A stretch of 64,000 nucleotides of DNA, taken from contig NC_049979.1 of the NCBI RefSeq assembly GCF_000003815.2, forward strand, positions 14,741,459 through 14,805,458, read 5' to 3'. The notes beneath the pieces were generated by a model. The model was not told the origin of the DNA, searched no databases, and was given only the letters and a program-made list of their open reading frames with translations. A program made the position numbers and the translations under genes. Below are positions 1 through 12,426 of the stretch, one piece after another; position 1 is the stretch's first letter; each line of letters starts with the position of its first letter. Origin of the DNA: Branchiostoma floridae. Lineage: Eukaryota; Chordata; Leptocardii; Amphioxiformes; Branchiostomatidae.

Positions 1-421
1 TCATATAATGTATTCTACTATACTGTAAGATGATATCATTGCTATCACTTGCTTGTTAGCTTACTGATGTCAATTGCTGTCCTCGACCTACTACTACAAC
101 CACCATGGCTCCCAAAAAGCACTGCGATTAGTAATTTATTACTATGAGTTACATTAGAAATAACAATTAAGCAAACATTCTATGATCACATGATTTTAAA
201 ATTTTGACCTGTGTCAAACCATCCACTGTTGCACATTAGGGCAAAGTGCCTAAAGCTTGCTGGTTATGATCAACACCCATGCATAAAAATGAAGTCATAA
301 AATATCTAAAGCTAGTTTTATGCTCCCTTATATCCTTACTGTGATGTCAACTAGAGCACCTGACATAGCAGATAAAAATCAACATTTCGGTATACATGTA
401 GTTTATTTTCCCAGGACTCAC

Positions 422-3048
422 CTGGTCAATGGCACACGGGATCAGACACTGGATATCTTTTCTACCCCCAAAGATCTGTGGGAAGGATGAGCTGAAGGAT
501 GGGGCTGCCTGGATAGATGGAAAACTGATCTTTCCTGAAAACAAAAGAAACGTGTAGAATCTGTGACATCTTAAGTCAGGATAATGCACACAAAAAACAC
601 AATTTCTGACAGGACCAATAGTATGATATTACGAAAGAAATACTAACCTATGCATGTACTGTCCCCAAAGCCAAAGATTCCCTTGACTTGGTTGAAGGTG
701 ACACATTTTTGAATTTTCAGCATGGTGCGGTAGAAATCTGGTGAAGAGCTGGACAAATACAATGGTTAATGTCATACTTTGTCCAATAGGTATACACATA
801 CAAACTATCTCAAGTACTTAAATTGATAAGTGAAATTTCAACACAAGCTGCTTTGCGGCATCACAACATAAAATGTTGCTTCAATCATCAAGATATACAG
901 AACTGCAAAACTGAACCTGCTGTGGGATGGGCAAAGGTCAACAGTATCAAAACTTGTATAAACTGGACGTAGTTCTCATGGAGAGGTCAGAAATATTTTA
1001 GTTGTATAATTGCTGGCATAAAGTTAATCAAAAAGTAAATGTTCTGTCCTGTTGACTGAGAATGACAGATACAGAGAAACCTTGCCGTACAAGCTGCCTA
1101 GCAGTCCACATCTAACCCAATAGAGAACTTGTGTATGAATGCCATCTAACCCGATGTAGTCCATGTCTGAGAAAATGAAGGTCTTGTCGACGTCAAAGCC
1201 CAGGGCAATGATGTCTTTGGCATTCTCACTAGCCAGTCTTCTGGCCTCCTCTGCTGTCAGGTCCTTCCACAGAAACTTCTCATCATCAGTCAGCTGGATC
1301 ACCAAGGGAACGTCAAAAATGTCCTGTAACCACCTGAACAGAAATGTAAAAATGGAACAAAGTGCTGATGTGACTCAGGTATAAAATATTCATTCATAAC
1401 AGTATTTGCTGCAACCTTTAGAGGAAGATGATACAAATACACGTAGGATACAAATCTACATTAAAATAATCTGTAAATACCAAAACATCGGAAGTGTGTA
1501 CTATCTTGGTTGTGTTGGAAGAACTATATGGATACAATAAAATAATCCTTACTTGGTAATCATGAAGGGAATGAGATGTCCAACATGCATTGCTTCTGAT
1601 GATGGCCCTCTCCCTGTGTATAGGAAAAATGGCTTCCCTTTTTCGTAGGCATCTAGGATCAGGTTGACATCCCTATATGAAGCAAGAGAATAAAAAAAAT
1701 CTGATAAGTGAAACAAAAATGAATTGCTCTTGAGACAAAAAAAAATAATGAGTAGCACAATCTAAATATAATAGACCACCTGACCATTATATCATGTCCT
1801 AATGTATGAACATCATTTCAACAATTATAACATATTCCCTTGCTATGCAGTAATTCAGGAAGGATGTCAGACGAGCTGCACTATTGTGAACTCAGACCAT
1901 GGCCAATCTGGCTGAGTTCAACACCAAGTCAAGTCCTAACTAACCCTAGCAATTTTCCAACTTGTTCAAACTTGCAGAAAAAAATCTGCACACAATTGCA
2001 TGTCTTGACTTTGACTTTGTTTAATGGATGTCAGCCATAACAGTAAACTTGAAGATTGTAGAGTGAATAAGAACATACACAAAGGTGTGAACAAATACAT
2101 AAAGCTGTGCTCACCTGTGTGAAAAGATCATGCCTCTAGTCAGTAGATGGTGGGCGGGCTTTCCTGTCACTCTCACAATCCTGTCAATTAGGTCCTGTTC
2201 AATCTTCGTGCTCCCAAACTGGGCTGCAGACAGAGATATGATGGAAGACAAAGGATGTGAAAACAAATAAATTAATAAAGGAAATTTTGCTTCACAATCT
2301 GATGACTTATGATTTGCATATTTGTTGCAATGGAATAGACCAAGGAGGTTGAAAGAGGGAATAGTGTCATTAAGCACACATTCAGACCCAATAAATGTAC
2401 ACCGTATTTGGAAAATGTTAATAGTATTAGTAGAAATTGTACTAGAATGAATACAGTTGAAAATTCTTTGGAGAAGCATCTCGGTTTTCCTTTGGATACT
2501 AGTAGCGTTACTTTAGGGCAATTCCTTTTTTTTTGTAAGAAAGCATGCTCAAACAATTAAAAGGTATGAAGTCAATGCTCATATTCTTCTAGAGTAGCGA
2601 CTTAACCTGTGGTTAACTTGTGGCGAACCAACTATTTTACTTTTATTTGCCTTGAATCTTTACCTTATTTTTACTTCACTATTAACTTGTATTCTAACAA
2701 ACAGTCCACGTTTTAGTATTATTTAGGCATTCTAGATACTCTCTCATGCATGGGTAATTTTGGAAATTATTTCATTTTCTTTCATACTCTTACCAAAATG
2801 AAGAACTCTACTCTACTCTACTCTTCATCATTTGCCCCTGCTTCAAAATTTTAACACAGTCCTCCTTCTGAATAAAAAAAACAAAAAAACTTACCTATTA
2901 ACTTGTCATAGTTAACACCTTTCTGACTTCCTGACGTGACTTCCCATGGAGTGATCAGTTGGTCCTCAGTCTCCTCCTCTGGCGGGTTCTGTTCTCCATC
3001 CTGAAGCTTCAGGTTCTCCACACCCGGAACTGCCCCCTCCTCTGCCAT
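422..3048 (-). CDS. WARS1: Tryptophan--tRNA ligase, cytoplasmic (partial, 5' six coding exons)
   Basis: This class I aminoacyl-tRNA synthetase charges tRNA-Trp in the cytosol. Minus-strand coding exons are 3048-2895, 2223-2115, 1672-1553, 1333-1151, 748-648 and 534-422; all junctions are GT/AG and in phase, giving 260 residues. The HIGH-type signature appears as HVGH in the segment [13 protein letters not shown], followed by [14 protein letters not shown] and [12 protein letters not shown], all typical of eukaryotic TrpRS. The model ends at the codons for CAIDQ followed by a GTGAGT donor, so the KMSAS loop and the C-terminal half lie beyond base 1. The start ATG at 3048 begins [15 protein letters not shown] splice acceptor at 3122-3123 implies a 5'UTR intron. 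The N-terminus is short and acidic, and no WHEP domain, which full-length human WARS1 has, is encoded in the visible exon. The frame stays open upstream of the ATG, so an extra 5' exon cannot be excluded. Confidence 0.93.
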
Positions 3049-3121
3049 ATTGAGTGATGAAATTTCACAACGTGCTCCCCGCTTGCAACGTGGACAGTTC
3101 CACACCGAATTTCTCCTTGCG

Positions 3122-3692
3122 CTGGGGGGAGAACAAGAGAATAAACAATAGAAATGAGACGACTTAGAATTGGACTTAATCTGAAAATCGAAATATAACG
3201 CAATAGGACTTCCATATACCGTAATATCCCACAGAACCGCACTGCTTCTTTGCAAACCTCATGCAATAAGTCCCGGTGGAAGAAACTATTAAGAGTTTTA
3301 GGGGAGTATTGAGTTATATTTAGTTTTCAACACGACACATAACCAACAGAGGCACAAAAACCATTAATTTAGATACATACTCCAAGTCGGTTTACAAATA
3401 AACATTCTTTAATAACCATTAAATTGTATGTTAGTGCAGTCATTTCATAAATGATTATTCGTGTCATCCCTAAATTGAAGAACAGTTTCCTCCATTTTGA
3501 TCTTTGTAGTAAATCGAGCATCCACCCACAATGCACCTTGTGCAGTATCATGGCGGCGTCCGTGATGGACAGGCGATTTTGACGACTTGTGTTCGGGATT
3601 TTTCCGCATTGATTCTGGACACATCCAGTGAAAACAACTACCTGTAAGAGCTCTGATTTGTGGAAAATACGTCTAGTCGTGAGTTTGTGGCG
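3122..3692. promoter_or_regulatory. Head-to-head promoter region between WARS1 and WDR25
   Basis: The first identified WARS1 exon ends at 3121 on the minus strand, and the WDR25 start codon is at 3693 on the plus strand, leaving only about 570 bases between the two genes. The acceptor at 3122-3123 (minus strand) implies that a non-coding first exon of WARS1 lies inside this interval. I see no clear TATA box. The promoter role is inferred from the divergent layout; transcription start sites cannot be placed from sequence alone. Confidence 0.6.
3550..3582 (+). other. Possible upstream ORF in the WDR25 leader
   Basis: An ATG in good context (atcATGG) opens a 10-codon ORF, MAASVMDRRF, closed by TGA about 110 bases before the WDR25 start codon. 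If the transcript starts upstream of it, it would be a translated or regulatory uORF. The leader's extent is unknown, so this is only a candidate. Confidence 0.3.
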
Positions 3693-6600
3693 ATGAACGC
3701 GCTCGTACAGTATGAGAGCTCAAGTTCAGACGAGGAGGAGGGGCGGCCACCTTCCGCGGCAAGACAAGCAAAAGCTGCAAAACGAGGTTCCTCCAAGTCT
3801 GGCGGGAAGAAGGCCAAAGTGGCGTCAGCAGAGGTCACACAGAGCACCAATGTCCAAGCTCAGAACCCAGCAGGATATTCCAATGATTGGCAGGCAATGG
3901 GTTATTCCCAACAAGGCTATGGGCAGACTTGGCCGCAAGGCTATGACTACAGTCAATATGCACAGGCTTATGGACAATGGGGAGACTATCAACAGTGGGC
4001 TAACTACTATGCCGGGTACGGACAACAGCAACAGTACGGTACACAGGCAGCCATGCAGCCTCCCGCAGTCCCACCACAAACCAGTTCAGTCACACAATCT
4101 ACGACTACTGGATCATCAACCTCAGATGTAACACCCCAGCCCCCTCCACCCTCAGGACCCCCCTCAGAGAAACCCCCCCTACCAACAGGTGCACCACCAG
4201 CACCCTCCACCACAGGTCAACAACCGGAGGAAAATAGTCCAGCGTCTCAGACGCAAACCACCTCTGCAACATCGTCTAGTGTGGATTCTCAGGTTAGTAC
4301 GGCCGGGCAGGTGCAGGCTGGCTCGCAGGACACCAGCTCTGGCCAGGCAAACATGGACCCCAACATGATGTGGAACAACATGTGGAACTACCAACAGTAT
4401 GATCCACAGGCATGGAGCCAGTATTATGCAGGGCAGGGGTATCAGGACCCTAACATGGCAATGGGTCAGTGGGGCCAATGGGGCCAACAGTGGCAGAACT
4501 GGCAGCAGCAGCAACAGCAGCAAGGTACTCCTGAACAGACTGGACAACAGAAGGAACAGCAAACCCAGCAACAAGGAGGCTTTCAGACTACGCCTCAAGC
4601 TGCAACTGGCAACACAGAACAAAAGCCGCCTCCTCAGGGGCCACCCCCTCAGGGTCCCCCACCACAAGGACCACCACCACATGGCCCTCCACCCGGACTG
4701 AATGGTCAGGATCATTGGCAGAGTCCAGATTGGCATCAGTCCTGGCACCCAGGCCAAATGGGCCAACGACCACCTGGCCCCATGGACCATGGGCCAAGGA
4801 TGAGGATGAGGCACATGGGCCCAATGGATCATGGACCCCGCCCACGTCACCGTGGCCCCATGGATGGCCCAAGGCATCGCCACCCCCCACCAATGGGCCA
4901 GGGACCTCGGATGAGGCATCCAATGGAACATGGACCTCGGGGTCCTCGTGGGCCCATGGATCATGGGCAAAGGCCAAGACATCATGGACCCATGGACCAA
5001 AGACCACGACATCCTGGCGGAATGGATCAAAGACCACGGCACAGGCATCCAGGTCCGATGGATTTTGGACAGCGGCCACGGCATCCTGGAGGTATGGACC
5101 AGCAACCCCGACATCCCCCATTGATGGAAAAAGGACAGCAGCCACGGTTTCCAGGTTCAGCAGATCAAGGCCCCCGGCCCATGGAGCGGCCACGGAATCC
5201 TGGTGCAGTGGATCAGGGACCAAGACCAAGGTTCCCTGGACCAATGGATCAAAGCCAGAGGCCACGGCACCCTGGCCCAATGGGTCCGAGGGGAAGAGCT
5301 CCTGATATAGGGGAAGGGAAAGACACAAGGTGGAGTGGACAGCCTTGGCAGAGAGATAATCGTGGTCCCAAAGATCAGGATGATCAACAGGAAGATCAGG
5401 AGTCAGAACAACCTCAAAAGAAGGAAGAGCCAGCTACTGAGGAGAAACAAAAACCTGCACTTAGCTTGGCAGAGAGGCTCAAGATGATTGCTGAGTCCAA
5501 GGCTCCACAAACTGGTTCTGCATCTAGTCACCTAGCTTCAAGGCCCACACCAGCAGAGAAGGACAAAAAGAAAGGTTCTGATGAAAAGGGAAATGCAAAC
5601 TATGTACCTTTAGGATTTAACAAACTGCAGCAGATGTCACGAGGAAATCAGGGCAGTGATAATGGCAGGGAAGGAAGAGGACCAAGAGGTGAACGTGGAG
5701 GTCGGGGGGACAGGGGTGGACAAGGTGGCAGAGGAGGGAGGGATGACCGAGGGGGAAGGAGGAGCAGGTTTGGACAAGACGATGAGCCAAGGGGGTCATC
5801 TTGGGGACGAGACAGAAACCAGCCATCATACAGGTCTGGCAGAGAGGGCAGGCCGGACAGGGAAGGAAGAGATCGAGACAGCAGGTCAGACAGAGATGGT
5901 CGATCCAGCAGGTTCAGCCATGACTCCAGGGACAGACAGGGTGACAGCCAGCAGGAGAGAAGAGGGAGTAGGTTCTCTGGTGGGCCACCTTCACACGGGG
6001 AGCAGAGCAAACCTGGTGGGGAGGGAAATGTGAGGTCAAACATAGATGGAAAGCAAAGTCGCTGGGAGACCCCTCGTAGCACTGGGACAGATGACCCTCA
6101 GAAACAACCCAAAACCAGGACAAAATGGGGAGCAGAAACCACGGATGGCCAGGAGAGCCTTTCCAAAGCACTGCTCCCAGATCCCGCAGGCCAACCAGGA
6201 GGAGGAGGCAATCACCAGGGCAATCCTCCATCACTATTTGACATCCAAGTTCAACCTTCATCCCATCTCCAGCAAGGTCAGGGCCAAGGTGGCCAGCAGC
6301 AGTTGAGACAGAGAGGAGAACAGGAGTCTAATCCTCCCGGTCCAAGAGCATCCCCATCTGTAGGTCCAAGGGGACCTTCTCCCACTGGCTTTAGGGGACC
6401 ATCTCCTACAGGGCTAAGAGGACCTACTCCCCCTGGACCAAGGGGTTCCCCTTCCCCTGGACCAAGAGGTCTACCGCCCCCTCAGTTTCAGGGACACAAC
6501 CAAGGGAACTGGTCACAGCAGAACTTTGGGTCCCCTGAGGGACAGGGCAGTGGAATGAAGAGAGTGTCCTCAAATGACTCCCAATTCTCTCCTTCTGATG

Positions 6601-9227
6601 GAGGACCAGGCATCCATCCCTACACGCCCAAACGTGCCAGACTAGAGCCAGATGGGTCGCCTAGCAACCCCAGCCCCACCGGCATGGTGCTACAAGACAC
6701 CACCATGGCTGCAGTACAGGATATATTTGAACCATACCCCAAAATTGTGTTTGCCCTGGGGAAAGCTTTGCAAAGCAGGATTCCTGAGAAAAGACTTGTT
6801 GATCTGCAAGGCCACACGGGTCCCGTGAACACTGTGGAGTGGTGCAAGGCCGACTGTAGCCATCTTCTCCTGTCTTCCTCCATGGACAGGTAAGGTTGTA
6901 CATAAGAGTTGACAGTATGCTCACTGAAGAATGGAAGTACTGAGTATCATAGCCGTAAACTGTATGAGAATTATCAATTATCACTGTAAGCCATACTTAA
7001 AAGTTTTTTGTTATATTTCATCTAATTTCATCTTAATTCAAACAACTGGCAGACATAAGTCTGAATTATGTTATGATGACAAATGTTACTAGGCAGGATC
7101 ACTTATCCATTATCCTTCATCAACTTAAAGGTTAACAGATAATCAAGAATCTAAGATTGACTAATCTAGAACCATTGAAAAATAATAGAACCTATTCAAT
7201 ATAACATTAGAGAGGACATCTACGCTATCCATCATACAATTGCTTTTCGATCTTTCCATCCAGCAGTGATGCCTTGGAAATTGTAGCCTTCATGAGTTAT
7301 GACCAACATGCATCAAATAACTTAGCACACCCAGGAATGCATATTGTACTCCAAAGTGTTGTTTAAATCAATCTGAGTCATTCTGACATTTTAAGAAAGC
7401 CTCGATTTCATTTGATGATAACAACTTCCAGTCAGAGTAAATTGTAATGATGTCTACTTCTCCTTCCCATGTGCAGGACTGTCAGAGTCTGGGATGCCAT
7501 TGGAGATGCCAAGTGTGTCCGAACTCTGACCAATCACAGGGCAGGAGTGAAGATGGCTGCGTGGACTTCAGACAAGAAAGTGCTGAGCTGCAGCTTTGAC
7601 AAGACTGCTCAGCTCACCGATCCACAGACAGGTGAGAATGCTGCTCACTTAACCCTCTCCCTGCTGAGGAAGGGTTTTGGCACCAATTTTTGTTGTTGCT
7701 GGTTTTGTCAAGTATGATATATTTGTACTTTTTTTCACCCATTGGAGTCAAAGGTATATATATACCTGAAGTATGCAATTACTAGTAATGAAATTGCATG
7801 TGTCTAGCTTATTAATGCAAAGAATATACACATGGATTTCATTGATCTATATGATCAAATGTCCATTTATGTGACAATGTATTGTTTTCCAGGTCAAACT
7901 GTGTCAACATTCCCCCATTCCAATTTTGTGACTGTTGTTCGAGTCCATCCCCAGGAACATAACCTGTTCCTGACTGGGTCCACAGACATCATTCAGGCTT
8001 GGGACAGCAGGACAGGCAAGGTAAGATGTGATCATGTATGACTTCCCACCAAGGAAAGTTTGGCTTGTCTGTCAGTGTATTTTTATTTTTTGCAATGCTG
8101 CTATTGTTTGTTTGGGGGCCTGAAGCAAAGCAGTATGGGTAAGGATGTGATGGCTTCCTTCGCTAATTTGATTTCTGCCTTTTTGGGTGATTATTACAGT
8201 TACATGATGCAACAATTACCAGAAAATTGACTAACCAATACAAATGTTTGAACTTGTTAATAGGCTGTTCGGGATTTTAAATGCAAGTTTGGTTCCGTTC
8301 TGGACTTGGCCTTCCTGTCTGACGGGAAATCATTTGTCAGCAGCGCTGATGTTGTGGCAAGAGACTCCGCCGACAAGACGATCATGGTGTGGGACTTCAG
8401 CTCTGCAGCCAAGCTGTCCAACCAGATATTTCATGTAAGACAATATAGATGGCAGTGTAAGGATGTCAGGCTTTTCAAGATTTAGCTTTGAGCCTATGTA
8501 CTACATGTATAGGTCGCTGTATAAGTATGGTATGGTATAAATGTAATGTGAAAGTAATGTGGGTAAAAGCATGTTGCAAAATGCCCTGGAGTTTTCTGCT
8601 GACAGAAATTGGAAATGGACAGAAAGAAATTTATTCTGTCCTTTGTTTTGTCTTCACATCATGTATATCTGATGTAAACATGTACTTATTTCATTTGTTT
8701 TGTTCCAGGAGCGATATAGCTGCCCTTCTCTGGCTGTCCATCCCTCAAAGCCAAACTTCATTGCCCAGACTAATGGAGACTACATTGCCCTCTTCTCCAC
8801 ATCTCGCCCATATGCCATGGACAAGACTGTCCGTTTTGAAGGACACAAGGTTAGAAATTAACTTTTTGTTTCAGCTATATTTTTGTATTTTGCATAACAC
8901 AAAGGGTTTCCGGCATGCAGCAATAGCTGTGACATGAAGCAACCTGTAAAATCTAAAGACTAAAGTTTGAGTAAAGCTGAACTGATCCTAACCCTGATGT
9001 TGTAGGTTCAGGGGTATCGGATCGGCTGCGAGTTTACCCCAGATGGACAGATGATCGTGACTGGTAGCGGTGACGGGAAGGTGCACTACTTCAACTTCTA
9101 CTCGGGGGAGAGTGCACGTGAGCTGAACGTGTACACAAACCCGTGCACAGATGTGAAGTCCCACCCTGTCCTGAGCAGCACCCTGGCTACCTGCAGCTGG
9201 AGTGGACAGGTCTCTGTCTGGCAGTAA
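3693..9227 (+). CDS. WDR25: WD repeat-containing protein 25 with long low-complexity N-terminus
   Basis: Six exons (3693-6889, 7477-7631, 7893-8020, 8264-8434, 8709-8849, 9006-9227) give 1337 residues in a consistent frame. The ATG at 3693 was chosen because [17 protein letters not shown] resembles the human WDR25 start; the frame extends a little further upstream only through a GTG. The C-terminal part, from about residue 1037 ([14 protein letters not shown]), is a WD40 propeller whose segments [33 protein letters not shown] and [13 protein letters not shown] match WDR25, a relative of the splicing factor CDC40/PRP17. Before it lie about 1000 residues rich in Q, Y, G, W and P: two prion-like stretches (about 57-117 and 220-278), a PMD/PRH repeat block (about 356-533), an RGG/RS-like block (about 650-830) and a SPTG/PRG repeat (about 890-930). 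Human WDR25 is only about 544 residues. The biochemical role of WDR25 is not well defined; an RNA-related function is inferred from family and composition. Confidence 0.92.
4759..5290 (+). repeat. In-frame degenerate tandem repeat encoding G-P-M-D-x-G-x-R-P-R-H units
   Basis: This block inside WDR25 exon 1 encodes roughly 15 imperfect units of about 10-14 residues, with consensus like [11 protein letters not shown] and variants such as GGMDQRPRH and [11 protein letters not shown]. Recurrent gatcatggacc/ccacggcatcctgg words show the DNA repeat. The units are rich in Met, His, Arg and Pro. Unit divergence suggests an old array rather than a recent expansion. Confidence 0.8.
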
Positions 9228-9862
9228 ACAACACTCCTTCCTAGGGCTGCTCCAATAGGATTAGTTGGTTCTTGGATATTTTTAGATTGAAAAACAGAGG
9301 AGGTGAATTTTTCAGATGATCTGGAGGATATATACAGAGTCACTTTAGAGGTAAAAAGGTGTAAGAAGAATGTTTATAGATTTGTTGCCATTTTTTGTCC
9401 TCCAAGAAAAAAAATTCAAGAAACAACTAATTCAACTGTAGTAGCTTGTTGTACAGGTCATTTTACATGATCCATAATAGGACTGTACAGGTACTGACAT
9501 ATGTTAAAGTAGACATGTGTATACATGTAGATTATGTGTGAAACATAAGGGGAAGATTTTTTAAGTAATTAGCCAGTGTGTGTGCAAGATTTTTTTCATT
9601 AACATGGTAATGTTATGTCTTGCTTGCAGTCCATTGTTATGTGTAGTCAGTGGAAAATGTATGACTATGAGTAATTGTAATGATTTATAGAAAACATTTT
9701 TCACTTTTCAAATATTTTTTTTCTAACATTTGTTGAGAAAGGGTAGTCTGTGATCATGTTGATTGTTGAGCTTTTTGATTTGGGCCATTTTTATCAGTTA
9801 GAGCATTTTGTGACACCTTGTGATACTGGGTTGAGGAAACAAACTAAAAAAGTTTCTGCATG

Positions 9863-10166
9863 CAGGGTTAGACAAGTTTTTTAAAATTCACTTGTCCTAT
9901 CGGGCAAGTACATAGAAAATTTACTTGCCCAAACCAACTTTCCACTTGCCCAAAATTTAATAAATGACATGTATTTTTACTTTCATCGATGGAATTCTTG
10001 TTATTGGCTCTATTTTTCTTTGTTGACCAATGCTTGATGCCATGACTGAAAAGTGGCAAGTATAAAAAAATCTCACTCATTGAAAAATCTTACTTGCCCG
10101 TCGGGCAAGTGGGATAGGACATGCACTTGTCCGGGACAATAGGGCTAGTGAACTTGTTTATCCCTG
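9863..10166 (+). mobile_element. MITE-like DNA transposon, family A copy 1
   Basis: A 304-bp non-coding element. It starts cagggttagacaag and ends with the imperfect inverted complement cttgtttatccctg. It is flanked on both sides by gcatg (9858-9862 and 10167-10171), a 5-bp target-site duplication. Internal words acttgccc/gggcaagt recur in both orientations. The whole element aligns by eye to 54092-54418. It has no transposase, so it is non-autonomous; the superfamily is unknown. Confidence 0.8.
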
Positions 10167-12318
10167 GCATGAATAGTCAATGGAATGAATTTTTGTGAAG
10201 CCAGTTGCAGCAGTTGATACTGTTTTTAAACATGGACCAAAATTTCTTAGATACTAAATTTGAAATGTAGCAACATCAAGGAGTGGTTATACCACAACTG
10301 GAGATTATTGACAAGAGAGACATCTTTAATGTAAAGCATGTTTCAAATGTAGTAAAGTCAATATATGCAAGTTTTATGTCCTTACTCCATATGGATATGT
10401 GAGGGAAAAGTTGGACATGGGATGTTTCTGATACTTTCTGGTACTGGTAGTCTTGTTTCCCTACCTTGTGTGGATTCTTTGTGTGTCTCCAATATCCAAA
10501 GGTGGTAAGTAATTTCAGACAAGTGAGTGTGAAATAATTTTTTTAGATTTAAATACATTAGACATTCATAAATCAAACCCAGTGTCATGTAACTGTAGAT
10601 GAAATTGATACAATATAGGTATAGTTTTGTACTTGGTAACAATTCACATTTAAAAGATGGCATTCATTATGGCAGTGTGAAGTTGTTTGTGATGCAAAGA
10701 AAGACTTTCCCCTGAACACCTACCAAACACATGAAAACAAAGGTAGAATTTCAATGGCATTGTTGCACTGTCATCTGTAATATAAGTGAACATCTGTGTT
10801 AGATATGTTACTACTGGATCAAGGAAAGTACTATGTACCCGCTGGGGTTGTCATTTAAGTATTTTCATACATTTTCTTTGATAGGTGTACCACCTACAGT
10901 ATTGGTTCCTTGTACAAAGGACCACAAGCTTTTGCAAGTTTGCATGCCAATTAGAACTGCCACTAAGATGATTCAGAGGTTCTCTCAACTTATCAAGATC
11001 AGGTTAGATAATGCAGTAAGTGGTCCAGAGAAAGGTATACGTAGACAATTGTATGTTTCACTTTATTTCACAATCCAGTTGACTGCATCACATATTAAGA
11101 TCTACCAAAACAAGACAAACCTCAATTTACCCACTTCCTTTGTAACTTACATGTATGTTACTTCAAACAATAAAAGGTGAGTGATTTTACCACACCTTGC
11201 AATGCATAGCTACTTTCAATAATTTTTATTACTTTCTATATTCATTTCAGTATTGAATCTAATATCACATAAGGAATTCTTGTGCATTTCGAGCTGGTTA
11301 TTTGTGCAAACAATTAACTTGATTTCCCAGAAAGATGTTACAGTTAGAAAATCTTTACTACAAAGTAGCTGATTGTATGTTCTGTATATATTTATGTGAG
11401 AATATACATGTATTTCAGGCAACAGTGTAGACTACAACTTTGGTGTAGCGGCAATGATGAGTGAAACAAGTTTCTGATTGCTGCATGCAGCAAGCCCTAT
11501 TTTCATCCTATTTTCAATACAAAATATGTGAAATTAAATGATATGTCGAACTTCATTCAATAAATACATGTACTGAATACCTATAACATATGCTGGAAGA
11601 AGCGGTGATCTGGGTATATCTTAGACTACATATTCAAGTTCAGTAACTTGCACATCTCAAACCTTGTATATGTAAATTTGAAATCACCACAAATATACAT
11701 AAAGATGTATTTCCGTATTTAGCTTGGCACAAAAGAAATCATGTACGACTAACAGGATGATACATGATAACCATGAGTGGAAGAGACATTTTAACACTCC
11801 ATAGGATTGCTGATTGTACTTCACAAAAATATACACATATAACCTATGATACATTCACATAATGCAACCTACATGTCTAAGTAAATGATTTTTATTTATG
11901 TATTTATGATAAACAACTATGCAACGAAAAGTAAAAAGGTTTTGCTGAAGTGATCTTAGCTCACAGAACTCCATCAACTCAAGCAGGGCATATGGTTGGT
12001 GAAATTCAGGTCACATGTGCAGGCAACTAGCAAAATAAAAATTCAGTGACATCTCTCACATTAACCAGGATATATCCCTCGTTTAGGGATTGCAGAGATC
12101 AGTTTTCAAATGCATGCTTGACATTTTAGACTTTACCTGTATGTTACTTTCAATACATTTTACGTACTAGTACGATATATCAGATCTACCAAACAGCCTA
12201 ACATATCTTGCATAGTTATTTGCACAGCTTAAAGTGCCTCAAATTCTTCACAAACATTTACTCTGCCAATAGCTTTACATGTACATCGTTCCTTTGTATG
12301 CCCTACATACTATCCATG

Positions 12319-12324
12319 TTTATT
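12319..12324 (-). terminator. Candidate poly(A) signal of the BEGAIN-like gene
   Basis: An AATAAA hexamer on the minus strand, about 105 bases downstream of the BEGAIN-like stop codon. Position and motif fit a polyadenylation signal; no cleavage site was verified. Confidence 0.35.
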
Positions 12325-12426
12325 GATATATTATGCTGTATATTCTTGAAAGCCTGATACACATCCTGACTATGTTATCTAATGTGCAGCTTCATTTTAT
12401 CAAGCCATGTAAGTCAAGTTCTTTTT

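Larger units (their letters stand above)
9228..12426. other. Intergenic region and 3' UTRs between convergent WDR25 and BEGAIN-like genes
   Basis: AT-rich DNA between two genes that end toward each other. It holds a small inverted-repeat transposon (9863-10166) and no convincing coding exon. AATAAA hexamers at 11169-11174 and 11559-11564 on the plus strand could end a long WDR25 3' UTR, but this is weak evidence. The remaining short ORFs have no recognisable content. Confidence 0.6.

Noticed and set aside
3660..3692. WDR25 start at the GTG at 3660
   Set aside because: GTG is not a usual start in animal nuclear genes. The ATG at 3693 gives an N-terminus resembling vertebrate WDR25.
4179..5328. 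Long minus-strand ORFs opposite WDR25 exon 1
   Set aside because: They are mirror frames of a repetitive GC-rich coding exon, with low-complexity translations and no splice or homology support.
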